The position numbers and the translations under genes are program-made. Positions 1 to 7,210 of a stretch of DNA of 50,288 bases are shown here, piece by piece (position 1 is the first letter of the stretch; every line of letters starts with the position of its first letter). The DNA is from Roseateles sp. (GTDB lineage Bacteria; Pseudomonadota; Gammaproteobacteria; Burkholderiales; Burkholderiaceae_C): assembly GCA_016790285.1 (NCBI GenBank), contig JAEUPJ010000073.1, positions 1-50,288 of the forward strand, given 5' to 3'. Below the pieces are notes generated by a model. That model was not told where the DNA came from. It saw only the letters and a list, made by a program, of their open reading frames with translations, and did not search any database.

Positions 1-1
1 G

Positions 2-31
2 CGGCGCAACAAGGGCGACGAAGCGGCCTGA
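2..31 (+). CDS. 3' end of an upstream gene, possibly istB
   Basis: Ten codons of an open frame end in TGA (RRNKGDEAA). Because IS21-like terminal repeats follow about 60 bp downstream, this may be the tail of an IS21-family istB ATPase gene. It is too short to identify on its own, and it could equally be the end of a transposition gene of the surrounding island. Confidence 0.25.
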   Translation, partial: RRNKGDEAA

Positions 32-90
32 GGAAGCTCACCACTACAGTTGTCCACAGCCGGCATCACGCGATGCTGGCCCCAAGCCCT

Positions 91-141
91 GGGTCAGAGT
101 TCAATCGGCAGGGTGGGTCAAATTTAGATCGGCGCCAACAC
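91..141. repeat. Tandem imperfect repeat resembling an IS21-family end
   Basis: Two imperfect direct repeats, 24 bp apart, have the form GGGTCARARTT followed by ATCGGC: 91-109 and 115-133. They are followed by GCGCCAACA. Repeated GGTCA...ATCGGCG blocks of this kind are typical of the ends of IS21-family insertion sequences, which carry several transposase-binding repeats. The element body would lie left of the window. Recognition is by eye from the general pattern only. Confidence 0.35.
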
Positions 142-407
142 GCCAACCTTGTTCAGAAGGGCCAAACTGCTACCGTGACGAGCTTGCTGCAGGCCACTGG
201 GTACTGGCAGACCTTCAGGCACCAGCGCAAGCTCCTCCCGTTGACGGACGCCCAGGTCGCTGCCTTCAGGAGAACCGATTCTTCTGAACGGAAGGCAGGT
301 GGGCGGCAGGCTCACGCGAAGCGCTTAAAGGCTATCTCGGAGGGGCGTCAGAAGCCGTTTAAGCCATGGAGCCCTCGTGGGCGACGGGCAAGGACGCACG
401 AAGCGTC
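142..407. other. No confident gene
   Basis: A plus-strand frame is open from 73 to 411, but it starts before the IS21-like repeats and runs through them, has a low-complexity basic C-terminus and no convincing ribosome binding site. I see no RNA gene or recognisable site here. It may be the remnant of a gene cut by the insertion sequence. Confidence 0.4.
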
Positions 408-953
408 CTAGGTTCCGCCCTTGCCGAAGGCGGTGTTGACCTGCCGCTCCTTCGGCACCAGCTGCAAGACCTGGGGTAAGGACTTGGTTGCCCACCACCC
501 CATGACCTCTGGCGATTGCCGCGCCGAGCTATGGCCGTTGAACAGGGCGGTGGCAAAGCGCTTTACGAACCAGGCCTCATCACGCTCTGCCGTCTTGGCT
601 GAGGTGCCCATCTGCTCTATGTCGCCGGCGTTGAAGTGCGCGTTCGATTTGACTCGCCAACTGGCGCCCGGGCGCTTGGATAGCTCAACGCTCACTGCGC
701 CGGCGTTCATGACCCACGCGGCCAACCCAAGAAGATGGCCGTCCATAGCCTCGACAGTACAGTCACCGACGGTCAGCACGCCTCGGCAGCCGCCGTCCAT
801 GGCGAATGGACCTTTCGGACGCTTGCGCGCGCTGACCGCCTTGACGACCAGAACGCCGGTGGGCCTGCGTACTCTGCGTGCAGGCCCTTCTGTCACCTTC
901 TGCGAGGCCGCGGCAGCCGCGACCGCTGCGAGCTCAAACTTACTCGACTTCAA
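408..953 (-). CDS. Hypothetical island protein, 181 aa, TTG start
   Basis: I do not recognise this family. The frame reads as a normal globular protein with an Ala-rich start, a basic segment around residues 25-45 and a mixed alpha/beta-like remainder rich in Trp and Gly. The start is a TTG at 953 chosen because a strong Shine-Dalgarno sequence (GAGGGAG) lies about five bases upstream. There is no signal peptide or membrane segment. It lies between an IS21-like end and the TnsE-like gene, on the opposite strand to the latter, so it is probably transposon cargo. The plus-strand frames across the same stretch look less protein-like. Confidence 0.5.
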   Translation of the reverse strand: MKSSKFELAAVAAAAASQKVTEGPARRVRRPTGVLVVKAVSARKRPKGPFAMDGGCRGVLTVGDCTVEAMDGHLLGLAAWVMNAGAVSVELSKRPGASWRVKSNAHFNAGDIEQMGTSAKTAERDEAWFVKRFATALFNGHSSARQSPEVMGWWATKSLPQVLQLVPKERQVNTAFGKGGT

Positions 954-1200
954 GGCGCTCCCTCTCGTCCTGATGTTGCGTTGACATCAGCTATCGGCTG
1001 TCAGCGGCGACTCTTTACTGCTAAGGCTGGTCACCTGGACCGAGTCGCAAGTGCCTAGCTGCCAAGTGGCCGGCGAATGCCTGTCCGAGGCAATTTGTGC
1101 GCTTTCCCGCCACTTCGGCACCGGTGAGCAGCCGGGCGACGTAGAGGCCAGTCCAGGATAAACCGCCGTCCTAGGCTTCTCAGCACATCTGGGAAGCCCT

Positions 1201-2256
1201 ATGGAACTCGTGGTATCAATGGAGAGCACTGGTGGCAGCGCATTCGCGAAGGCGACAACCAAAGGCAAGCAAGCCGTTTTAATCGCCGCCGCAGATTTGT
1301 CTACCCGCGGACTGCCCAGCACTGATAGCACTTCGCGGCACGCGCGCCAAGTGACCACGGACCTCAGAACGTGGCGTTCAGTGGATTTCAGCGATTACGC
1401 GCGTGGTGTCGGGTTCGAGGTAGCAGCCGGAACCCAGCACACGGCATGGGAGTTCTTCTCCGGACAAACCCGCTTCGTCGTACCGGCCCTTGCGCTTCTG
1501 CGGGCCATGGTTCGACCAAACCGTTCGCTCTTCCCCAAACTCTTCAAGCCTCAGTCGCTCGACGACATCTGCAGCTTTGACTCATGCAGCGCTCTCGGGG
1601 GCGTCTCCATGATAGCTACGGGGCTAGGCGATAGCAGAGTCAAGCATCAGCCGCAGATGGTCCTGCCCATCTCTTGGTTCTACTGCTTTCCTTCAGCACG
1701 CCAAGCTTGGGCGAGTGTCTACCGTGGCGCGACTGACGGACTCCTCGATTTTCAACTTCCGAAAGCAATCGTCTCTTTTAGGGTTCGTAGCCGCCGCGAG
1801 AAATGGGTCAGCTATGTCACTTCTATGACCACCATCAGCATCGAAGCAGTCGAGGAACCGTTCCCCTTCGCATCGAATTGCCCTCGCCACATTCTGGCCT
1901 CAGCGAGGTCGCGCATACCAAGAGGTAAGAATAAATCTGCGCCAGCAGTCCGCCCTGTGGACACAGGATTCGAGCCTCTTACTGACGATGAGTGGTTGGC
2001 AATCGAACCCATCCTGCGTCGAAGCAAGGGCGCGATACCGACCGGTACTCGAGACCTGTTTGACGCCCTTGCTTGGAAGTTGAGCGAAGACCGTAGCTGG
2101 AAGGAGGTCGCAGAGAGGCTCGGCTGCGGTCAGAGCTGGGCCGCGACCACGCTGTCCCGATGGAAGGCGGACGGTCGTTGGTCAGAGGTAGAGCATCGCC
2201 TGAAGGTGATGCGAGAGCGCCCTCCTGCCACGCAAGCCGACAGTTACACGCGCTGA
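1201..2256 (+). CDS. TnsE-like transposition protein with IS5-type helix-turn-helix C-terminus
   Basis: In Tn7, TnsE directs insertion to replication forks and conjugating plasmids by binding the sliding clamp. Here residues 85-127 (FFSGQTRFVVPALALLRAM onward) align by eye with the TnsE segment around TRYHIPQLELARSLF, and residues 187-220 with its strand-rich WKLHVKGRSS region. Residues 257-340 are different: LTDDEWLAIEPIL followed by DALAWKL and a helix-turn-helix resembles the N-terminal DNA-binding domain of IS5-type transposases (DUF4096). At 351 aa it is shorter than Tn7 TnsE (about 540 aa). The ATG at 1201 has GGGAAG four bases upstream; a GTG at residue 51 is the alternative. As the last gene of a tns operon it would fit a Tn7 layout, but the gene to its left points the other way. 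Confidence 0.5.
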   Translation: MELVVSMESTGGSAFAKATTKGKQAVLIAAADLSTRGLPSTDSTSRHARQVTTDLRTWRSVDFSDYARGVGFEVAAGTQHTAWEFFSGQTRFVVPALALLRAMVRPNRSLFPKLFKPQSLDDICSFDSCSALGGVSMIATGLGDSRVKHQPQMVLPISWFYCFPSARQAWASVYRGATDGLLDFQLPKAIVSFRVRSRREKWVSYVTSMTTISIEAVEEPFPFASNCPRHILASARSRIPRGKNKSAPAVRPVDTGFEPLTDDEWLAIEPILRRSKGAIPTGTRDLFDALAWKLSEDRSWKEVAERLGCGQSWAATTLSRWKADGRWSEVEHRLKVMRERPPATQADSYTR

Positions 2257-2405
2257 CCGCCGCGTTGTCGCCTAGGTTGCGTTCGGTCTGGCACCTCATG
2301 AAAGGCCCATTTGAGACAGCTTTCTGGTTCTGACCATTCCGACTGACAGGCCCCAGCGGGCTGAGCAGAAAGACTGCGGGCTAACCTGAACGAGAGCGCG
2401 GATTA

Positions 2406-3365
2406 CTACGTCTGCGCCTGCTTGATGAAGAGCTCCCACAGGAACTCAGCTGCGCCCTCTTGCGACAGGTGCTTGTTGTGACCTCCTCCCCAAGACATCC
2501 CCATGGACTTGAAATGGAGGGACTGCTCGCCGGCCTCAGGGGTCAGCATCTCGTTGTATGAGCCCGGGCTTGCCGAAGAGTCGTACGAGAGGGCGATTCC
2601 GCCTGCGCGCCCCAGGGAGTCGAGCCGAACCGAGCATTCGGCAATCTTCTTGCCCCCTCGATAGAGGATGGCAGCCATCCGGCGCGAGTCGATGCGGTCG
2701 AAAGTTCCGCTGACGCCCGGGTTGCGCTCGCCGATGGCGTCAATCGAACCCTCGAAGAATCGACACACGTAGTCGAAGGATGACCGAACAAAGTCATCGA
2801 CGTCCTTCTCGGTGAACTCTTGCTTAAGGCGCAGGTTGCTGGACCGCGGTAGAGCAGCAGTCGCGCTCGCCTTGGCCGACGCGCCGGGCGCAGCGGATGG
2901 GGACCGCTTGGCTCTCGCCGAGGCGGCTCCCATCGCCTCAACAGCCTGGCGGACTTGCCTCGCCACATCCGCCAGGGCCTCGTCGCGGTCGGGCCACGAC
3001 ATCACCGGCCTACCGTCCCGGGGAGCGGCCAGGAGCTTTCCGAAGGGGGCTCGCGTCCAGTCGCAATGCCGGAGGATGACCGGGATGACGCGCGCCTGCC
3101 CTGCGTTGTGCCGCTCCATCGCCCGCGTCATCTCTCTTGAGTAGCAGTACGGCGAGTTGATGAAGTCCGAGCTCACCAGCAGCAGGACGACGTCGGCAGC
3201 TTCCAGCTGGCCGAAGATGGCGTCGTCGAACTGGTCACCGGCCACGATGCGTCGGTCGTGCCACGTGTCCACCAACCCCTCATGCTTGAGCAGCGCAAGG
3301 TGCGCCTCGAGCTCGTTGCGAAGCACCTCGTCCTTGTGGCTGTAGGAGAAGAAGATTGTTGCCAT
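2406..3365 (-). CDS. TIR-domain protein with uncharacterised C-terminal domain
   Basis: Residues 1-140 form a bacterial TIR_2 domain. It opens with IFFSYSHKDE and contains LLLVSSDFINSPYCYSREM; Glu78 in SREM sits where the catalytic NADase glutamate lies in TIR enzymes. A low-complexity Ala/Ser linker (147-175) joins it to a domain of about 140 residues (FTEKDVDDFVRSSFDYV to the end) that I have seen only as an unnamed partner domain. Bacterial TIR proteins usually act as cytotoxic NAD-degrading effectors in anti-phage systems; the C-terminal domain would be the sensor or regulator. No partner gene shares its direction; the next genes diverge from it. The frame extends upstream, but ATG 3365 begins exactly at the conserved TIR strand. 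Confidence 0.8.
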   Translation of the reverse strand: MATIFFSYSHKDEVLRNELEAHLALLKHEGLVDTWHDRRIVAGDQFDDAIFGQLEAADVVLLLVSSDFINSPYCYSREMTRAMERHNAGQARVIPVILRHCDWTRAPFGKLLAAPRDGRPVMSWPDRDEALADVARQVRQAVEAMGAASARAKRSPSAAPGASAKASATAALPRSSNLRLKQEFTEKDVDDFVRSSFDYVCRFFEGSIDAIGERNPGVSGTFDRIDSRRMAAILYRGGKKIAECSVRLDSLGRAGGIALSYDSSASPGSYNEMLTPEAGEQSLHFKSMGMSWGGGHNKHLSQEGAAEFLWELFIKQAQT

Positions 3366-3695
3366 CGCCGTGTCACTTTGGCGGATTATCGAAGACGCGA
3401 TACGGCTCCAAGGGCCGGACGACGCGGCGACCTCACCGGCTCGCTGACCGTCCAGGCGAAGGTGCCGAGCGGCGCGTGTTGCTCGGTCAGTCGGACGGCC
3501 ACGATGGCTTTTGCTCCTTTCAGGTCTTCGGCGCCCGCCCCGCCACCTGAACCTCACTAGCCCACACGGTCGCACCGGCCGCTCCCTGACGAAGGCTGTC
3601 CTGCTGAGCGTTGCCAGCGAAGTTGCTCGTCGCGTCCCCTTGCACTTCCCGCCGGACTGGAGTAATCTTCACTCACTCACATGAATGAGTGACGG
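3366..3695. other. Divergent intergenic region of the island
   Basis: This 330-bp stretch separates the TIR gene from the divergent STAS-like gene and must hold both promoters. Apart from the inverted repeat at 3673-3692 I see no clear sigma-70 boxes, RNA gene or short coding region. Confidence 0.4.
3673..3692. promoter_or_regulatory. Inverted repeat just before the STAS-like gene
   Basis: A perfect 7-bp inverted repeat, TCACTCA and TGAGTGA, with a 6-bp spacer ends three bases before the ATG of the STAS-like/winged-helix gene. It could be an operator for that protein or a hairpin covering its ribosome binding site. The position is suggestive; there is no direct evidence of function. Confidence 0.4.
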
Positions 3696-4274
3696 ATGAG
3701 TCTCTACCCTACCCTAGCTGTTCGGCACGCATGCGGCACCTCAGCGTTGCTCGGAATCGCCGCAGGACGAGCCGCGCTGCCTCAGCTGGCAGAAGCCGCG
3801 AACAAGCTTCCGGCCTCCCCTTGGGCCTTGCTCGACTTCAGCGGGGTCGAAATGGTCACTGCCAGCGCTGCCCGCGAGGCCGTGTTGAAGCTCGTGGAGC
3901 ACCTGGCAGACCGCAGGACCCTCGCTGTGCTTGTAAACCTGAACCCTGAGACCTGTGACGAGATTGAGTTTGCGGCTCAAGCCAGTCGCCAGCTCGTCGT
4001 GGTCGCAGAAGCAATGGAGCCTGACGGCCCTCAGGGCTTGCGGCTCCTTGGTCCTGTCGATGAGAAAGTCAAGGAAACGCTGGAACTCGTGTCCAGGTTG
4101 GGCGAAACGGATGCGAAGGGCGCAAACGACGCCTACACCGGTAACTCCATGGGAGCAACCGCTTGGAATAACCGGTTCGCTGCGCTCTCACAGGCGAGAC
4201 TGCTGACGGAGCGAAAAGTCGGAAAAACGAAGTACTACTCACTCGCGCTGAAAGGGCTGGTCGATGGGAACTGA
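3696..4274 (+). CDS. STAS-like protein with winged-helix C-terminus
   Basis: Residues 35-110 look like a STAS-type fold: WALLDFSGVEMVTASAAREA resembles the strand-helix start of the STAS-like DUF4325 family, where the loop after the first strand carries the switch serine. Residues 145-192 (GATAWNNRFAALSQARLLTER, then KTKYYSL) read as a small winged helix, so the protein may bind DNA. STAS domains commonly partner GHKL ATPases of the anti-sigma-factor type, and such an ATPase is encoded 1.5 kb away (5819-6634). The gene overlaps the next by 11 bases, so the two are translationally coupled. A role as phospho-switch regulator is inferred. Confidence 0.6.
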   Translation: MSLYPTLAVRHACGTSALLGIAAGRAALPQLAEAANKLPASPWALLDFSGVEMVTASAAREAVLKLVEHLADRRTLAVLVNLNPETCDEIEFAAQASRQLVVVAEAMEPDGPQGLRLLGPVDEKVKETLELVSRLGETDAKGANDAYTGNSMGATAWNNRFAALSQARLLTERKVGKTKYYSLALKGLVDGN

Positions 4275-4611
4275 CTTTCTCCGGAACAAGAAGGAGCGCT
4301 TTACCAAGGCGTGGCGCCACGGCGTAGTACGAACCGAGTCCGACTGGCTCCCCAGCGGGCAGCGAGTCACCCGCGTCTATCGCGCCAAGAGCGACGGGCC
4401 GTGTTCGCTTGCGGCTAATCAGCCGGTTCTGCTGCGCCTTGTGGCGGACAACCAAGTTGTGGCCACGGCAGGCATCGTCCAAGTTGCGACGCTGGTGAAG
4501 CCGTCCACGGCACTGCTCGAGCTACTTCGCACCCGACAGGGCGTCGGAACGGCAGTCGTGCAGCGCGTGTCGCCAACGACGAGCCGAGTGGACCTGCAAG
4601 TCGAGGAGTAG
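4264..4611 (+). CDS. Small hypothetical protein, 115 aa
   Basis: I do not recognise this protein. It has a basic N-terminus, then a strand-rich middle (QPVLLRLVADNQVVATAGIVQ) and an acidic end, with no membrane segment or cysteine cluster. Its ATG overlaps the end of the STAS-like gene, and its stop is two bases before the GTG of the next gene. Its last codons (GAGGAG) form the Shine-Dalgarno sequence for that gene, so the three are surely one operon. It probably works in a complex with its neighbours. Confidence 0.55.
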   Translation: MGTDFLRNKKERFTKAWRHGVVRTESDWLPSGQRVTRVYRAKSDGPCSLAANQPVLLRLVADNQVVATAGIVQVATLVKPSTALLELLRTRQGVGTAVVQRVSPTTSRVDLQVEE

Positions 4612-4613
4612 TT

Positions 4614-5822
4614 GTGCTGCCAGCGAGCGACAACGACCAACTGTGGGCCCTCAAGGACTTGAGCAACGGTCAGCCAATGCTTGGCTGCGGTAGCTGCCTT
4701 GACCGAAAGACTTGCGGCGGGCTGCAGGTGACCCCCGGCGGAGCAAAGGCCCTCGACTGCATGGCCACCTGCCGGTGCGACGACCCCGAGAAATGTGACG
4801 TCGTCTGCCCTGCCGCTCCAAAGCGCTACATGCGACGGCTCACCGAAGTTGGTGGATTTGACCTCTCGGTCATTCCGGTTGCCAAGGCGCACCGCATCCC
4901 AAAACTCCCGGACTACGCGGTGCTAGTCGAGGGCAATGCCGTAAAGGACGGTGTCTCTAGGGCCCTCCAACACGTCGCAGTGCCACTATCGATGGCCATC
5001 GCCGAGGCTGGGCAACTGACTCGCGCAAAGACACGCAAGGAACTCGAGCTCACTTTCGGCCTCGCGCCGAGAGACGGCTGGATACTGACCGGGGTAGAGC
5101 GCGACAGCTATGTTGAACGCATGTGGCGCCTTCACTCGCCGCGCAAGGTCTACGAAGGACTTCGGAAGGCGGGCGCCATCTTCGCGACCACTCCCAACTT
5201 CAGCACCATCGCCGACGTACCGCGCCATGACAATCTTCACGCGATGATGCGCATCGCGCTGACATGGCACGACATGGTGGATGCGGGCCTCCCTACGGCA
5301 CTCCATCTCAATGGCCGCACAGACTTCGACTTCGTGCGCTGGGGCCAGTTTGCACGACGGCAGCACCACCTACGGGCTGTGGCGTTCGAGTTCCTAACTG
5401 GTGCGGCCAACAACGAGGATGGTCAGCGATATGTAGAGCGACTGAAGCTGTTTGTGAAAGAGAGCGGTCGAGGCGACCTTCTCTTGGTGCTACGTGGAGG
5501 TCAACGCTGGCTGACGGAACTGCAGCCGCACTTCGGGCAAATTTTCGTCATCGACTCAGGAGCGTATTTCAAGACTGTCAATCGGCAGCGCACTGAACTC
5601 AGCATCGATGGCCGGCTCGTCTATCGGACTCACAAGACGCGCTTGCCGGCCGACGTCAGGGCGCTCTTTCATCACAACGTTAAGGCACGGCTTGCTGTGT
5701 ACGCCCGAGCATCTAGCCCGGGCAGCCAACAACAAGGGGGACTATTCCAGGCCCCTCCGAAGAAGGTGGTCGAACGTCCATCGTCAAGGGCCTCCGATGA
5801 CCAGCTTCTACTGGATTTCTAG
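4614..5822 (+). CDS. Cysteine-cluster protein of unknown function (possible TIM-barrel, DUF4417-like)
   Basis: The first 70 residues hold eight cysteines: C25-x2-C28-x5-C34 and C49-x3-C53-x-C55-x5-C61-x3-C65, which suggests two metal or iron-sulfur sites. The rest (about residues 80-340) alternates short hydrophobic strands and helices in a TIM-barrel-like rhythm, with PNFSTIADVPRHDNLHAM near residue 195 and LHLNGRTDFDFVRWGQF near 230. These recall DUF4417-type proteins, but I am not sure of the family. The C-terminus is a polar tail. The GTG start has GAGGAG five bases upstream. It ends in a 4-bp convergent overlap with the GHKL gene. An enzymatic role on nucleotide or nucleic acid is possible but unproven. 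Confidence 0.55.
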   Translation: MLPASDNDQLWALKDLSNGQPMLGCGSCLDRKTCGGLQVTPGGAKALDCMATCRCDDPEKCDVVCPAAPKRYMRRLTEVGGFDLSVIPVAKAHRIPKLPDYAVLVEGNAVKDGVSRALQHVAVPLSMAIAEAGQLTRAKTRKELELTFGLAPRDGWILTGVERDSYVERMWRLHSPRKVYEGLRKAGAIFATTPNFSTIADVPRHDNLHAMMRIALTWHDMVDAGLPTALHLNGRTDFDFVRWGQFARRQHHLRAVAFEFLTGAANNEDGQRYVERLKLFVKESGRGDLLLVLRGGQRWLTELQPHFGQIFVIDSGAYFKTVNRQRTELSIDGRLVYRTHKTRLPADVRALFHHNVKARLAVYARASSPGSQQQGGLFQAPPKKVVERPSSRASDDQLLLDF

Positions 5823-6634
5823 GCGAGGCGGGTTGGCTTCCAGCCAACGAACATACTGACAACAAAGCCTCTCAATTTATCCTGGTCGCGTACTACCCAG
5901 TTCACACCAAGCGCAGGCCTCTCCGTCTCGATACTTGCGTCATCGCTACGCACCCGTAGCGAAGCATCCAAAGTGAGCATGGCTCGCATGACAGTCGAAA
6001 AACCTGTTCCGCGACCAGGTTCACTCAGCCGTGACCGGTGGTCAACCACGGCCCACTTCAACGCAGTAGCTGTCTCCAAGGCCTCCAAGCCCTGGCCAGT
6101 CGACGTGTAGCCGCGAACTACTCCTTGGCCGTTGTCGGCCACCGCTATCCATACGGCGTTGGTATAGAACTCGTAAACCGCAATGCCTCGCGCCCCGTCG
6201 CCCGCGTGCTCGTTGACGTTACCGATGAGCTCGGCAAATGCCCCCTTCCATAGTCTTGCAGCCGCTCCTGGCATTCCGGCATCAGTCGCCAGCCGGCCGG
6301 CGCGCATCGCAAACTCATGAGCCGCTAGGTCTGCCACTTCGCCACCACCGTAGATGTTTAGCGCGCCAACACGTTCACCGTGCCAGACGGGCGGTTGACC
6401 CGGGGTGGCAACGTGCCGAACCGCCGCACATCTCTTATCGCCCTCGGTATCCAGTCTGAAAGGCTTTCCTTGCGATTGCCACTGCCGACGCAAAACAAGG
6501 AGCTCTGCAAGAGGACCCAGCTCAAGCTCGCTAGCGCGCAGGACGATTGAATCTGTCGCGTCTAGCGCATCTGTGAAGTCTTCAAGCGCTCTGTAGCAGC
6601 CTAGAGTGCTGCCCGCTAACCCACCCGCAGACAT
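5819..6634 (-). CDS. GHKL ATP-binding protein with STAS-like N-terminus
   Basis: Residues 130-260 carry a histidine-kinase-like ATPase fold: N box FAELIGNVNEHA (133-144), G1 box VADNGQGV (165-172) and G2 box GRGTGFSTV (207-215). There is no dimerisation/phosphoacceptor domain, so it resembles anti-sigma-factor kinases rather than sensor kinases. Residues 5-60 (GCYRALEDFTDALD, then SIVLRASELELGPLAELLVL) look like a STAS-like half. ATG 6634 is chosen because AAGGA lies five bases upstream; the ATG four codons earlier lacks one. It converges on, and slightly overlaps, the operon with the other STAS-like protein, so a partner switch between them is plausible. Confidence 0.65.
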   Translation of the reverse strand: MSAGGLAGSTLGCYRALEDFTDALDATDSIVLRASELELGPLAELLVLRRQWQSQGKPFRLDTEGDKRCAAVRHVATPGQPPVWHGERVGALNIYGGGEVADLAAHEFAMRAGRLATDAGMPGAAARLWKGAFAELIGNVNEHAGDGARGIAVYEFYTNAVWIAVADNGQGVVRGYTSTGQGLEALETATALKWAVVDHRSRLSEPGRGTGFSTVMRAMLTLDASLRVRSDDASIETERPALGVNWVVRDQDKLRGFVVSMFVGWKPTRLA

Positions 6635-7210
6635 GACTTCCTTCATCTCAGCCAGCCTGTGGCAACTCGACTATTGACGGCACCGGCTAGCGTAGGACGA
6701 GGAAGCTAACGATGAACTCACTTGGAGTCAACCGACAGCGGCAACACTAGCCCACTCCACCTTCATTGGCTCCCACGTCGACACGGGCCTCCACAACATT
6801 GATGAGCCCCTGCGCACAAACAGCTCTGTCATCGGCCACCAAAGTCACACACCATCCTCAGCGTGATAGCTGCGAATTTGCTCCATGGGCGGAGTCTTAG
6901 AAGGCTGAGGTAAGCCCGCCTCGGACTTCTGGGACTCCGGGCGCTGCCGGACGTGCAGCGATAGCATCCCTGAAGCTTGTTCACATGATTGGCGTTCACG
7001 GCTTCCCGTAAGGGCTGAGCACGACAGGTTGCGGCCAAGCAGTTCAGTTTCTAGTCGGGGTTTATGAGACATTGCTGGGGTCTTCAGGCCGACCACAAGC
7101 ACGAGGAAGCTCTTAACGAACCGCCCATATAGACTGGCCCACAACCTCGGCGGAGCGCTCGCTGTGGCACGGTGCGGCTTAGCGAGTCCGGGCCAACCTT
7201 GGGCAGTCCA
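6635..7210. other. Long non-coding stretch in the island
   Basis: This stretch separates the GHKL gene from the membrane-protein gene. Minus-strand frames are open across it, but their products are low in hydrophobic core and rich in Ser, Pro and Arg, unlike real proteins. I found no tRNA, terminator or clear repeat. The promoters of both flanking genes must be here. Confidence 0.4.

Noticed and set aside
73-411. 112-codon plus-strand frame at the left edge
   Set aside because: It runs through the IS21-like repeats, has a low-complexity basic tail and no good ribosome site. It overlaps the end of the better-supported minus-strand gene.
6705-6770. Possible integron attC-like site near GCTAACGATGAACTC
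   Set aside because: A single GCTAAC-like core is present, but no paired GTTRRRY core or conserved arms at the correct spacing, and the neighbouring genes are not all in one direction.
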